Program-made: the position numbers and the translations under genes
Notes under the pieces: generated by a model
What the model was told of the DNA's origin: nothing
The model's database searches: none
Seen by the model: the letters and a program-made list of their open reading frames with translations, nothing else
In this document: piece after piece, positions 44,118 to 53,641 of the stretch
Numbering within the stretch: the stretch's first letter is position 1
How the letters are laid out: every line of letters starts with the position of its first letter
Assembly (NCBI RefSeq): GCF_018595675.2
Contig: NZ_CP092333.1
Coordinates: forward strand, 4,736,001 to 4,800,000
DNA from: Flavihumibacter fluvii
GTDB taxonomy: Bacteria > Bacteroidota > Bacteroidia > Chitinophagales > Chitinophagaceae
DNA length: 64,000 nt
Reading direction: 5' to 3'

Positions 44118-46349
44118 GTGAGAGGCCTTATCCTTTTAATATATATACTGTTTGGGACGGATCAAATGTTTGCGCAGTCCATCGTTTCTGGCAAGATCAG
44201 AGATAACCGTGGGAAATCTGTGCCAGGTGCCAGTATATCCATAAGGGATAGTTATGACGGTGCCACCTCTGATTCTTCTGGTAAGTTCAGGTTTAGTACT
44301 GGAGAAAAGGGAGAAAAAATGCTGGTGATCACCTCAATCGGGTATAATCCGCTGGAAAAATCCATAACCCTTTCGGACAATCAGATTGACCTTGACCTGC
44401 AACTCAGGGAGTCGCCAAATGAGTTAAAAGCCGTGGTGGTAACTGCCGGAAGTTTTGAAGCCAGTGATTCTAAAAGGACCACAGTGTTGAATTCCATTGA
44501 CATTGTTACAACGGCTTCAGCAAATGCGGATGTGACCGGCGCGATCCGTACTTTACCAGGAACCCAGCAGGTTGGCGAAAAGGAAGGCCTTTTTATCAGA
44601 GGTGGTAGTGGCGAGGAAGCGCGTGTTTTCATAGATGGTACCCTGGTCAATAATTTCTTTTATTCTTCTGTTCCGGATATCGCCCAGAGAGGGCGGTTTT
44701 CACCCTTCCTGTTTAAAGGCACTATTTTCAGTTCGGGTGGTTACTCCGCCTTATATGGCCAGGCATTATCCGGTGCTTTGATACTGGAGACCATTGATTT
44801 ACCTGAAAGAAGTTCTGCAAACCTGGGACTTAGTACAGTTGGCCTCAGTGCGGGGTACCAGGAACTCAATAAAAAGAAATCATCCAGTTGGGGCGTAAAC
44901 TATTCCTATAATAATCTGCTACCTTATTTTGCACTTGTAAAGCAGCGGGTAGATTATTTTAAGGTGCCGGTTTACCACTATGCTGATGCAAATTTCAGGG
45001 TCAAAACATCCAAGACTGGAATGCTGAAATTCTATGCCACATTCCAGGCAAACCAATTGGGTTTGCGCAGTGCCGATATAGATTCTGCTTTATTGAAGAA
45101 TGCGTTTTCGTTGAGGAACCATAACATATATGGTAATCTTTCCTGGAAAGAAAGGCTGGGCAAACATTGGAAATTATATGCAGGCGGTTCATACAGTAAT
45201 AACCATGACCAGCTGGGCAACGAACTGCAGAACCAGGAAGACCAGGCAGTGGTGATTAATTACCTGCCCTATTCAGCAAAAAACTACAAAGGTGATATTT
45301 CGGCTAGCCTTGCACAGGTTAAAACAGTAATGGAAAGGAACTTAGGTGGGATCAGCGCCATACGTTTTGGCGGGGAATACCTTTATTTCCAAGATGATAT
45401 AAAATTTGATGACACTACCAGCAAGCATGTAATTCTGAATGACCATTTCAAAGCCGCATTTGCTGAAGCGGATATTTACATCACCAACAATATTGCCGCA
45501 AAATTTGGAACAAGGCTCGAGCATTCTTCCCTGATCAATAAAACCAACATCGTTCCACGCATATCGCTTGCTTATAAGCTGGGCGAAAAAGGCCAGGTAT
45601 CAATGGCCTATGGTATCTTTTACCAGAAGCCAGAACGCAATCAGCTGGCCATTACCCGGCAATTAAACTATACTAAAGCCACCCATTTTATTGCCAATTA
45701 CCAGAAATTAAGTGCAACAAAGACTTTCAGGCTTGAAGCCTTTTACAAAAAATATGAAGACCTGGTCAAAGTATCACCTACCCTTAATAATAGCGGATAT
45801 GGATATGCGAAGGGAATCGAATTGTTCTGGCGCGATAAGAAGACTTTTAAAGGTGTAGACTATTGGATATCCTATTCTTTCCTGGACACAAAGCGGGATT
45901 ACCTCAACTACCCTTATTCCCTGCAGCCGAATTTTGCAGCTAACCATACCGCCTCATTGGTATTGAAGAAGTTTGTCACCAAATGGAAAACGCAGTTCAA
46001 TGGATCTTATTCTTTCGCAACCGGCCGGCCTTATTATGACTTTCGGTATAACAATTCAGAGAATAAGTTTGACATAACCGATCAGGGAAAAACCATTTCA
46101 TATAATAACCTGAGCCTAAGCGTGAATTATTTACCATCTGTTGGAAAAATCAATCCCAAAAGATTTACGGTTTGGGTGTTTTCGGTAACCAATGTACTCA
46201 ACCAGAAACAGATCTTCAGTTATAATTATTCTTATAACGGTGCATATAAAAAAGCAGTAGTGCCACCCGCTAACCAGTTCTTTTTTATAGGCTGTTTCAT
46301 CAGCTTTGGAGTTGATCGTTCTGATGATATCATTAATAACAACCTGTAA
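44118..46349 (+). CDS. TonB-dependent receptor (CarboxypepD-reg-like)
   Basis: 743 aa. GTG start (the upstream ATG at 44110 is quickly stopped). Signal peptide to FAQ, then the regulatory-like domain (VSGKIRDNRGKSVPGASISIRD), a plug with IRTLPGTQQVGEKEGLFIRGGSGEEARVFIDGT (outline), and a beta-barrel ending in an aromatic-rich strand (NQFFFIGCFISFGVDR). Ligand unknown. The TPR-like gene follows 21 bases later and is likely a partner. Confidence 0.88.
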   Translation: MRGLILLIYILFGTDQMFAQSIVSGKIRDNRGKSVPGASISIRDSYDGATSDSSGKFRFSTGEKGEKMLVITSIGYNPLEKSITLSDNQIDLDLQLRESPNELKAVVVTAGSFEASDSKRTTVLNSIDIVTTASANADVTGAIRTLPGTQQVGEKEGLFIRGGSGEEARVFIDGTLVNNFFYSSVPDIAQRGRFSPFLFKGTIFSSGGYSALYGQALSGALILETIDLPERSSANLGLSTVGLSAGYQELNKKKSSSWGVNYSYNNLLPYFALVKQRVDYFKVPVYHYADANFRVKTSKTGMLKFYATFQANQLGLRSADIDSALLKNAFSLRNHNIYGNLSWKERLGKHWKLYAGGSYSNNHDQLGNELQNQEDQAVVINYLPYSAKNYKGDISASLAQVKTVMERNLGGISAIRFGGEYLYFQDDIKFDDTTSKHVILNDHFKAAFAEADIYITNNIAAKFGTRLEHSSLINKTNIVPRISLAYKLGEKGQVSMAYGIFYQKPERNQLAITRQLNYTKATHFIANYQKLSATKTFRLEAFYKKYEDLVKVSPTLNNSGYGYAKGIELFWRDKKTFKGVDYWISYSFLDTKRDYLNYPYSLQPNFAANHTASLVLKKFVTKWKTQFNGSYSFATGRPYYDFRYNNSENKFDITDQGKTISYNNLSLSVNYLPSVGKINPKRFTVWVFSVTNVLNQKQIFSYNYSYNGAYKKAVVPPANQFFFIGCFISFGVDRSDDIINNNL

Positions 46350-46370
46350 TCAAAATTAAATAAAACAACA

Positions 46371-47012
46371 ATGAAAAAGTTCATTTTGACCATCTCGTTA
46401 ATTCTACCGGCTATCTTGTTGCTTGCACAATCTGATAAATATAAGCAAGCCATGGTGCAGCACATTGGCAAGATTGAAAGTGCCTTCCAGAGCGGAAATT
46501 TCCTTGAAATCGCCAATAGTTTCGAAAGAATTGGAGATGCAGAGAAAACCCAGTGGCTGCCTTATTATTATGCATCTTATTGCCAGGTAATTTCGGCGCT
46601 GGTGGGAACTGATAAAAGCAAATCTGATGTATTGGCTGATAAAGCAGATGCACTGATTACCAAGGCCGAAACAATTGCCGGTGGTTCAAACAGTGAAACC
46701 AATGTGATCCGCAGTATGATTGCTTCAGCCCATATGATGGTTGATCCCCAGTCCCGGTGGCAGCAATACGGCCAGGTCTCCGCCGGACATATTGAAAAAG
46801 CAAAAGAACAGGATCCCACAAATCCTAGGCCGGTTTACCTTGAAGGTCAATCGAAATTTTATACGCCAGAGGCATTTGGTGGCGGGAAAGCCATTGCTGC
46901 CCCATTGTTTGAAAAAGCACTGTCAATGTTTGATACATTCAAACCTGCTACAGAAATTGCGCCCAGTTGGGGTAAAGCATCCACCCAATACTTTTTGTCG
47001 CAGTGTAAATAA
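46371..47012 (+). CDS. secreted TPR-like helical protein
   Basis: 213 aa with a signal peptide (MKKFILTISLILPAILLLAQ). The mature part is helical: YKQAMVQHIGKIESAFQSG, WLPYYYASYCQVISALV, KADALITKAETIAGG, and HIEKAKEQDPTNPRPVYLEGQ, which resembles a TPR repeat. Probably periplasmic. Second gene of the receptor operon; role unknown. Confidence 0.75.
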   Translation: MKKFILTISLILPAILLLAQSDKYKQAMVQHIGKIESAFQSGNFLEIANSFERIGDAEKTQWLPYYYASYCQVISALVGTDKSKSDVLADKADALITKAETIAGGSNSETNVIRSMIASAHMMVDPQSRWQQYGQVSAGHIEKAKEQDPTNPRPVYLEGQSKFYTPEAFGGGKAIAAPLFEKALSMFDTFKPATEIAPSWGKASTQYFLSQCK

Positions 47013-47032
47013 GAAGTAATATTATTGAAAAT

Positions 47033-47330
47033 ATGAAGGAGGAAACAATAAGCTGGCGAGAAAGCTTTATTTTGATTGAATCCATGATCAACAGCACAAA
47101 GAACCAGTTCAGTGAAAATGGCCGCCTTTACTTCGTATTGAAACGGATGGTATTATTTTTTAGCCTGTTGTAATATATTTTTGCCTTCAGTATGGGGCTT
47201 GAAAAGTCAGTCTGGTCTGGATTTTTTCGCAGTTGCCATGTTTGTGCTAGGGGTGGTCATTGGCGATCGCAGGAACTTATTTTGATCAATATCAACACTT
47301 GCTTTTTATTTCAATAACGATGGTGGTTGC
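47033..47330 (+). pseudogene. decayed paralogue of the following membrane protein
   Basis: An ATG at 47033 opens 46 codons whose LIESMINSTKNQFSENG matches LIHQMINSARDEHSENG of the intact gene at 47381. It then stops at 47171. A second, shifted frame further on (about 47177-47284) encodes a hydrophobic stretch FFAVAMFVLGVVIGDRRN, again like a membrane segment. The two pieces cannot be read together. AGGAGGAAAC lies just after the ATG. This fills the 368-base space before 47381. Confidence 0.6.
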
Positions 47331-47380
47331 ATGAATCATTCCTCGTTATTTATTAAGAAGCAGGATTAAAAGAATAAATA

Positions 47381-48010
47381 ATGCATGAAAATTTAACACC
47401 CGAAGAAAATATTTCTGAGGCGGAAAAACTGGAGTTGATTCACCAAATGATCAATTCAGCCCGCGATGAGCACAGCGAAAACGGATTGGGTTGGATCGTT
47501 TGGGGCATCATTTTGTTCGTAGCATCGCTGGGGACCTACTTTATGCTGGAGTACCAGTTGAAGGGCAGTTTCTGGTTATGGAATATTGTGTTTCCTATCG
47601 GCCTTGTTTTGATATTCATTTCTGTCATAAGGCGGAAAAAAAGACAACATAAGCGAAGCCTTACCTACGCACAGGAGTTATTGGAGCGAATGGGTATTGG
47701 TTTTTTCGCCAGCCTTCTGGCCATGATCGCAGGTATCAACCTGTATTTCATGACAAGTAATGGAACATCTGATATTGAATTCTGGGGTTTCTTTTATATT
47801 ATTTATGCTTTCTGGATGTATATCCATGGCAGCGCATTAAAATTCAGGCCTTTGATTATTGGCGCTGTGTTGAACTGGATTGCAGGGGTCGCAATGTTTG
47901 TAATAGCAGAAATGAAATACGAAATGCTCACCGGAGCTATTGCCATTTTGCTAGGCTACCTGGTACCCGGCTACTTATTATTTGTCCAATCAAAAAAGTT
48001 GAAATCCTGA
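47381..48010 (+). CDS. integral membrane protein of unknown function
   Basis: 209 aa. A soluble acidic N-terminus (residues 1-35), then about six TM helices (for example WIVWGIILFVASLGTYFM, FFASLLAMIAGINLYFM, AGVAMFVIAEMKY). It is followed 3 bases later by a small winged-helix gene. That pairing is common in Bacteroidota and suggests the regulator controls this operon. Paralogous remnant upstream. Confidence 0.8.
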   Translation: MHENLTPEENISEAEKLELIHQMINSARDEHSENGLGWIVWGIILFVASLGTYFMLEYQLKGSFWLWNIVFPIGLVLIFISVIRRKKRQHKRSLTYAQELLERMGIGFFASLLAMIAGINLYFMTSNGTSDIEFWGFFYIIYAFWMYIHGSALKFRPLIIGAVLNWIAGVAMFVIAEMKYEMLTGAIAILLGYLVPGYLLFVQSKKLKS

Positions 48011-48013
48011 GGT

Positions 48014-48304
48014 ATGTTTAAAGACCTCGACCCCATATTACATACGCCATTAAGATTGGCCATTGTTTCTTTACTGATCAGTGTTAAAGAAGCTGAGTTT
48101 ACCTATATCCGTGATAAAACCAAATCAACAGCAGGTAACCTTAGCGTTCAAATGAACAAACTGAAAGACGCCGGGTATATTGAAATCAGAAAACAATTTA
48201 AAGACAACTATCCACAGACAGTCTGCATGATCACTCCGGAGGGAATAAAGGCATTTGAGCAATATGTAACTAACCTTCAGTCTTACCTGAATACAAAGCC
48301 CTGA
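48014..48304 (+). CDS. winged-helix transcriptional regulator
   Basis: 96 aa, single winged-HTH domain: HTPLRLAIVSLLISVKEAEF, recognition helix TKSTAGNLSVQMNKLKDAGYI, and wing IEIRKQFKDNYPQTVCMITPEG. Resembles the MarR/ArsR-like HTH_34 group. Probably autoregulates the pair with the preceding membrane gene; target not known. Confidence 0.85.
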   Translation: MFKDLDPILHTPLRLAIVSLLISVKEAEFTYIRDKTKSTAGNLSVQMNKLKDAGYIEIRKQFKDNYPQTVCMITPEGIKAFEQYVTNLQSYLNTKP

Positions 48305-49018
48305 TTAGTCTTTGATAAGTTTCATTTTAAGGGCTGGTTTACTGTCTACAATTACTTCTAGCCAATAATTGCCCTGTTTCAGCTGGTTTGTACCGGTCAA
48401 TGCCATTTGTTGTTGCCCACTGTTGACTTTTCCTTTCCGGGTTAACACTTCCTGACCCTTGTCATTTGTTAACCGTGTAACCATATATCCATTTTCCTTA
48501 AGGCCAACAATCATATGAATATCGTTCTCCGTGGGATGCGGATAAACAGTAATATAGTCTACAATTCCCTTTTTATTCACGCGAACCATAATTGGTTTCG
48601 TGTAATGGTACACGTTATTGCCATCCATGCTGCCCAGCCGATAAAAAATATCACGCTGGCGTATCGCCTTTTCTCCCGGCTTATCAGTAAATGAAAAGCT
48701 TTTTTTGGTAGTATTTTTAATGGCACTCGCATCTGATCCGATCAATTCAAATGTTTCTCCGTCAAGGCTTCTTTCTATAATGAAGGATGCGGCTTGTCCA
48801 TATGCCGGAATCGTCCATTCGAGGTGGATTTTTTTATCGGCAAGTGAAGCGGAAATTTCATTGATTCCAGCTGAGGCTGAATATTCACTGAGCGATGCAT
48901 TGCCCAGCGGGGCATTAGAAACTGGAGTGTATTTTACTGCTGTGTATTGTGCCTGTCCGGCGATAGATAAAGCCATTGAGCATAAAAGAAATGACATTAC
49001 ATTCTGCAACTGTTTCAT
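48305..49018 (-). CDS. secreted protein with T9SS C-terminal sorting domain
   Basis: 237 aa from the ATG at 49018 (MKQLQNVMSFLLCSMALSIAGQAQ, a signal peptide, quoted here to show the start). The middle is a fibronectin-like fold (IHLEWTIPA, FIIERSLDGETFELIG, FYRLGSMDGN), common in T9SS substrates. The end (VYPHPTENDIHMIVG ... LKQGNYWLEVIVDS) is a type A T9SS sorting domain. The frame is open upstream to 49444, but that part overlaps the ABC gene on the other strand. Convergent with the winged-helix gene: the stops abut. Confidence 0.82.
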   Translation of the reverse strand: MKQLQNVMSFLLCSMALSIAGQAQYTAVKYTPVSNAPLGNASLSEYSASAGINEISASLADKKIHLEWTIPAYGQAASFIIERSLDGETFELIGSDASAIKNTTKKSFSFTDKPGEKAIRQRDIFYRLGSMDGNNVYHYTKPIMVRVNKKGIVDYITVYPHPTENDIHMIVGLKENGYMVTRLTNDKGQEVLTRKGKVNSGQQQMALTGTNQLKQGNYWLEVIVDSKPALKMKLIKD

Positions 49019-49244
49019 AGTTGTACATTTTTGGGTGATGGAAACGGCCTGGGAAAAGGCGAGGCGGTTCAAAGGATTTGAAACAGTTAAAAGCCGAAAA
49101 TTAGGATGGATTTCCTGGAATCGTAGGAATTGAGTCAGAAAGATACTTCGTTTTAATGAATTATGCAAGGCTGCCAAAAAAATGAAAAATTTCCAACAAT
49201 ACAGCTTCACGCCTGTTATGGCATTAGTATAAATGCACCATTTT

Positions 49245-50180
49245 ATGGAGCCAGTTATTTCGGTAAAGCACCTGGTTAAAAATTTTAATGGACTGGTTGC
49301 GGTAAATGACCTGTCCTTCAAGGTATTTCCCGCCGATGTGTATGGTTTCCTTGGCCAGAATGGTGCCGGGAAATCTACCTCTATCCGGATGTTGCTTACC
49401 CTGATCACCCCAAGTTCGGGTGAAATAGAACTTTTTGGCCACAACCTGAAGACCCACAGAAAAGAGATTTTGCAACAGGTAGGTGCTGTTATAGAAAGGC
49501 CCGATCTCTATAAATACCTTACTGCATATGAGAATCTCTCCTTATTTGCAAGAATGAGCGGCGTAAAACCAGATAGAAAAGCTTTGATGAACCAGCTTGA
49601 AATGGTAGGATTGGCTGAACGGGCCGACAGTAAAGTGAAAACCTATTCACAAGGAATGAAACAGCGCCTGGGTATTGCTGTTGCATTAGTGCATAATCCC
49701 CGGCTGGTTATACTGGATGAGCCTACAAACGGACTCGACCCCCAAGGTATCGCAGATATGCGCAACCTGATTTTACGGCTTAGCCGTGAAATGGGTAAAA
49801 CCGTGCTGGTTTCTTCCCACTTGCTCAATGAAATTGAACAGGTAGCTACCCGGATGATCATCATCGATAAGGGTAAAAAAATGGTGGAAGGTCCGGTGGC
49901 TGAATTATTTGATCCTGGAAACAGTCGCGTACACCTCACCGTTGTTCAGCACCAAAAGGCCATGCATGTTATACAGGCTTCCAGGTGGGCCGGTTCACTG
50001 GAAACGGATATTGACAATACAATCGTAATCAGAACACCGGCAGCTGAAGTACCAGGTCTTGCCCGTTTAATGGTGGAAGCTGGTATTGACCTTTTATCAG
50101 TTCGTCCGGCTAACACCCTCGAGGATTATTTTTTATCTCTAACAGCAGGAAAACAACATGTGGCCAATTTTAAGAATTGA
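49245..50180 (+). CDS. ABC transporter ATPase (CcmA/NatA type)
   Basis: 311 aa from ATG 49245 (49233 is also possible). Walker A GQNGAGKST (about 39), Q-loop AVIERPDLY, signature YSQGMKQRL, Walker B LVILDEPTNGLDP, H-loop SSHLL. The C-terminal extension is typical of single-domain exporter ATPases with DUF4162-like tails. Overlaps the permease by 23 bases. Confidence 0.93.
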   Translation: MEPVISVKHLVKNFNGLVAVNDLSFKVFPADVYGFLGQNGAGKSTSIRMLLTLITPSSGEIELFGHNLKTHRKEILQQVGAVIERPDLYKYLTAYENLSLFARMSGVKPDRKALMNQLEMVGLAERADSKVKTYSQGMKQRLGIAVALVHNPRLVILDEPTNGLDPQGIADMRNLILRLSREMGKTVLVSSHLLNEIEQVATRMIIIDKGKKMVEGPVAELFDPGNSRVHLTVVQHQKAMHVIQASRWAGSLETDIDNTIVIRTPAAEVPGLARLMVEAGIDLLSVRPANTLEDYFLSLTAGKQHVANFKN

Positions 50181-50997
50181 ATTGTATAAGGTTTTTAAAC
50201 GACCCCGCACCTATATCAGTTTTGTTGCTATCGGGGCAATTGTTGTATTGATCCAACTGGCGTTTTATGCGGAGGGCAATAACTATATGGCATTTGGGAT
50301 GCAATCGCTTACCCAGACATTCGATATACAGGGGAAGGTGTTGAATGGTTACCTGATTTGTTTTATTATCCTGCAAACCCTGCTTATTCATGTCCCGCTG
50401 CTGATCGCTCTTGTTGCGGGTGACCAGATTGCCGGTGAAGCCAATATGGGCACGCTTCGGCTACTCATTTCCAAGCCTGTAAGCAGAACAAAGTTATTGC
50501 TGGCCAAGTTTTCCGCTTCAGCGTTCTATACCATACTTCTGTTAGTATGGATGGCCTTTCTGGCTTTGCTGGTTTCCATACTGATATTTGGTACGGGTGA
50601 CCTCATGATCCTGAAGAGTGAGGAAGTGGTTGTACTCAATAAAGCGGATGTATTATGGCGGTATTTTGCTGCTTTCGGATTTGCTGCGATTGCCATGACC
50701 ACAGTTGCAGCCTTATCATTCCTGTTATCCATTTTCGCTGAAAACTCTATTGGGCCTATTGTTTCTACCATGAGTGTCATCATTTTATTCACTATCCTGA
50801 CAACCATGGATATTCCTATTTTTAATGCTATCAAACCTTACCTGTTCACTACCCACATGATTGGCTGGAAAGGATTTTTTGATGCACCTGTTTCATGGGC
50901 TGCCGTGCTGCAGTCCGCCGGTGTGCTTGTTTTTCATATATTCCTTTTCCTGGGTACTTCCATTCTTGTCTTTAATAAAAAAGATATTTTATCCTGA
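50158..50997 (+). CDS. ABC transporter permease
   Basis: 279 aa, six TM helices. N-terminus MWPILRIELYKVFKRPRTYISF is the ABC-2 type amphipathic start; the AGEANMGTLRLLISKPVSRTKLL cytoplasmic loop is the ABC-2 signature. Partner of the preceding ATPase. Substrate unknown. Confidence 0.9.
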   Translation: MWPILRIELYKVFKRPRTYISFVAIGAIVVLIQLAFYAEGNNYMAFGMQSLTQTFDIQGKVLNGYLICFIILQTLLIHVPLLIALVAGDQIAGEANMGTLRLLISKPVSRTKLLLAKFSASAFYTILLLVWMAFLALLVSILIFGTGDLMILKSEEVVVLNKADVLWRYFAAFGFAAIAMTTVAALSFLLSIFAENSIGPIVSTMSVIILFTILTTMDIPIFNAIKPYLFTTHMIGWKGFFDAPVSWAAVLQSAGVLVFHIFLFLGTSILVFNKKDILS

Positions 50998-50998
50998 T

Positions 50999-51703
50999 AT
51001 GAAAGCTATTTGTATTTACATGGTCGCTTTTTGCGGTGTTTTTTTCGGGGTTATTCCGTCCGGAAGAGGCCAGGATGCCAATGCACTCTTGACCAGTATC
51101 AAAATAAAACTGCAGCAGGTCAATAATTATTATGCGGAAGGCAATATGGTTACTGATGTCAAATTCATCAATATTGCTGCAGCAAAAGTAAAGGTGTATT
51201 TCAGGCAGCCCGATCAGTTCCGGATTGTAAAGGAAGACGGTATATCCATCCTGCCCAAAGGAGGAATGAGTATTGGTTTGAATGTGCTGCTTTCCGGGAA
51301 GGACTTTATTGCAGTTCCAGGCGGTTATACTAATGTTGGTAACCGGAAACTGGCTATTCTGAAACTTTTACCGGTTGTGGAAAACAGTGATGTTGTGCTG
51401 ACTACCTTATTGGTGGATGAAAAAACTGCACTGGTGTATAAAAGCACCACTACCACCAAAGATAACGGCACTTATGAAACTAATCTTATTTATGGCAAGT
51501 ATGCCAGTTGGGGTTTGCCAGACCAGGTGTTGTTTGTTTTCAATATCGCAGCTTATAAATTACCAAAGGGGGTCACTATGGAGTATGAAGGCAGTAAAAA
51601 GGCTAACGCGGCCAAACCGGCTGGTGATGGAAAAGGCAGGGTTTCCATCACCTATTCCAGTTATAGTATCAATAAAGGCGTTCCTGCCAATATGTTTAAA
51701 TAA
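50999..51703 (+). CDS. secreted LolA-like protein
   Basis: 234 aa from the ATG at 50999, one base after the permease stop. Signal peptide to about residue 25 (PSGRGQ). The mature part is beta-rich: KVKVYFRQPDQFRIVKEDG, SILPKGGMSI, GKDFIAVPGGY, LVDEKTALVYKSTTTTKDNG. This strand order resembles the LolA/LolB half-barrel that carries lipids or lipoproteins. Third gene of the ABC operon, so it may receive or deliver the transported molecule. Fold assignment is tentative. Confidence 0.65.
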   Translation: MKAICIYMVAFCGVFFGVIPSGRGQDANALLTSIKIKLQQVNNYYAEGNMVTDVKFINIAAAKVKVYFRQPDQFRIVKEDGISILPKGGMSIGLNVLLSGKDFIAVPGGYTNVGNRKLAILKLLPVVENSDVVLTTLLVDEKTALVYKSTTTTKDNGTYETNLIYGKYASWGLPDQVLFVFNIAAYKLPKGVTMEYEGSKKANAAKPAGDGKGRVSITYSSYSINKGVPANMFK

Positions 51704-51711
51704 GTTGTTTT

Positions 51712-52812
51712 TTATTCCAGGTCAATCCTTTCATCAACCACATTCGCCAGTAATCGGTTGGTGACCTTTTTTAAGGGATTTTTCCGGTTTTCCCTGAATT
51801 CAGCCCGCTGCCTGATTATATCCACACAGGTGAAAATAGCTGCATACATTGAACTCTCATCTGCTTTATTTTTACCCGCAATATCGAAGGCCGTTCCATG
51901 GTCGGGTGATGTCCTTACTACTGGCAATCCACCGGTAAAATTCACACCTTCTCCATGGGCCAGGGATTTGAAAGGGATGAGGCCCTGGTCGTGATACATG
52001 GCCAGTACAGCATCAAACCGTTCGTGATAGCCCCTTGCAAAAAAAGCATCTGCAGAGAAAGGGCCTTGTACAATACTGTTGCCCTGATGTTTAAATTCCT
52101 TGATAGCAGGTTTAATAGCGGTCTCTTCCTCGGTGCCAATCAGGCCTTCGTCACCCGCATGCGGGTTAAGGCCAAGTACAGCGATTTTCGGTTTTTCAAT
52201 TCCGAAGTCCTTAACCAGGCTCTCTTCCACAAGCTTTAATTTGGAAAGGATATTGGCCTTGGTGATGAACGGTCCTACACCGGTTACCGGGACATGTTCG
52301 GTTAGGAGAGCCACACGCATATTGCTGGCAACCATCATCATGACCACTTCTCTGGCTTCAAATGCAGCCTTCAGGTAAGGTGTATGTCCAGTATAGGGAA
52401 ATGATTCGCTTTGGGTATTTTTTTTATTGATCGGTGCAGTAACCAGACCCTTTATGTGGCCATCTTTCAAGGCCTGGACAGCAGTAGTAAGGGATATAAC
52501 GGCATATTTCCCACTTTCTTCGGTGAGTTGCCCGGGCGTAATGGCTACATCTTCTTCCCAGCAACTGTAAATATTAACCTGTTTGGGATTGATACGGCTG
52601 AAATCCTTGATGCTTTGAACGTTAAAATTGCTTTCCGGTAACAATTTCCGGTAAAAATTAATGGCTTTACCAGAAGTAAATATAACTGGGGTGCAGAGGT
52701 CAAGTATTTTATTGTTGGAAACGGTCTTAATGATTAGCTCGAGGCCGATCCCATTCAGGTCGCCGCAACTGATACCTATAACCGGTCGAATATATTCTGG
52801 GGTAGTATACAT
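51712..52812 (-). CDS. pdxA: 4-hydroxythreonine-4-phosphate dehydrogenase
   Basis: 366 aa from ATG 52812 (MYTTPEYIRPVIGISCGDLNG in outline). Acts in the DXP-dependent pyridoxal phosphate pathway. Motifs: GDLNGIGLELI, TAPINKK, PYTGHTPYL (metal His), NPHAGDEGLIG, and MYHDQGLIPFKSL with further metal ligands. Length is slightly above the E. coli enzyme. Divergent from rsmA through a symmetrical promoter. Confidence 0.95.
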   Translation of the reverse strand: MYTTPEYIRPVIGISCGDLNGIGLELIIKTVSNNKILDLCTPVIFTSGKAINFYRKLLPESNFNVQSIKDFSRINPKQVNIYSCWEEDVAITPGQLTEESGKYAVISLTTAVQALKDGHIKGLVTAPINKKNTQSESFPYTGHTPYLKAAFEAREVVMMMVASNMRVALLTEHVPVTGVGPFITKANILSKLKLVEESLVKDFGIEKPKIAVLGLNPHAGDEGLIGTEEETAIKPAIKEFKHQGNSIVQGPFSADAFFARGYHERFDAVLAMYHDQGLIPFKSLAHGEGVNFTGGLPVVRTSPDHGTAFDIAGKNKADESSMYAAIFTCVDIIRQRAEFRENRKNPLKKVTNRLLANVVDERIDLE

Positions 52813-52832
52813 GCTTTCTATCGTTGAGACCC

Positions 52833-52876
52833 CAAAAATACAATATTCGGAGGGCGCCGGCAATACTGTATTTTTG
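52833..52876. promoter_or_regulatory. divergent pdxA/rsmA promoter with mirrored -7 boxes
   Basis: CAAAAATACA (52833-52842) and TGTATTTTTG (52867-52876) form a perfect 10-bp inverted repeat. Each arm contains TATTTTTG for one gene. TTG sits 20 bases upstream of the pdxA box; TTC sits 20 bases upstream of the rsmA box. Confidence 0.7.
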
Positions 52877-52885
52877 CCGCCGGCT

Positions 52886-53641
52886 ATGTATAGACTCAAA
52901 AAATCATTAGGACAGCATTTTTTGCGCGATGAAAATATCTGCCGTAAGATTGTTGATGCCCTTCAGGAAAAATCGTTCAGCAACCTGCTGGAGGTTGGTC
53001 CTGGTGGCGGTGCATTAACCAAATACTTATTGGAGATCAAAGGCATTTCTTTCCTTGCAGTGGAGCTGGATCAGGAAAAAGTGGCTTACCTTGAAAACAC
53101 TTATCCGTCTATTAAGGGAAAACTTATCCACCAGAGCTTCCTGGATATTGAGCCTCCTTTTATAACCTGCTTCACTGTAGTAGGAAATTTCCCCTATAAT
53201 ATTTCGACCCAGATCCTGTTCAAAATATTAGATTGGGGCAACCAGGTGGAATGTGTAATTGGCATGTTCCAGAAAGAAGTGGCACAAAGGATTGCTGCAA
53301 GTGCAGGCAGCAAGGTTTATGGCGTAATCAGCGTTTTACTTCAGGCATTCTACCGGGTGGAGTATCTTTTTGATGTTACTCCTGAGAGTTTTAACCCGCC
53401 ACCCAAAGTGATGAGCGGGGTTATTCGCCTTGTTCCCCGGGAGGATATTCCGGAGATGCGCAGTAAAAAAGCCTTTTTTCTGCTGGTCAAAACGGCGTTT
53501 AATCAACGGCGTAAGACACTACGGAATGCTGTTCGGGGTTTATTTGCCCCAGAGATTCTGGCTGACCCATTTTTTAACCAACGTGCCGAACAATTGACTG
53601 TGGCCGATTTTGCCGCCTTAACTTTCAAAATGAATGGATGA
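52886..53641 (+). CDS. rsmA: 16S rRNA (adenine 1518/1519-N6)-dimethyltransferase
   Basis: 251 aa from the ATG at 52886 ([16 protein letters not shown]). The frame is open 225 bases further, but that is antisense to pdxA and upstream of the -7 box. Motifs: [14 protein letters not shown] loop [11 protein letters not shown] (about 30), catalytic NFPYNIST (about 100, an NxPY variant), and [14 protein letters not shown]. Overlaps or abuts the next gene through ATGATG. Confidence 0.95.
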   Translation: MYRLKKSLGQHFLRDENICRKIVDALQEKSFSNLLEVGPGGGALTKYLLEIKGISFLAVELDQEKVAYLENTYPSIKGKLIHQSFLDIEPPFITCFTVVGNFPYNISTQILFKILDWGNQVECVIGMFQKEVAQRIAASAGSKVYGVISVLLQAFYRVEYLFDVTPESFNPPPKVMSGVIRLVPREDIPEMRSKKAFFLLVKTAFNQRRKTLRNAVRGLFAPEILADPFFNQRAEQLTVADFAALTFKMNG

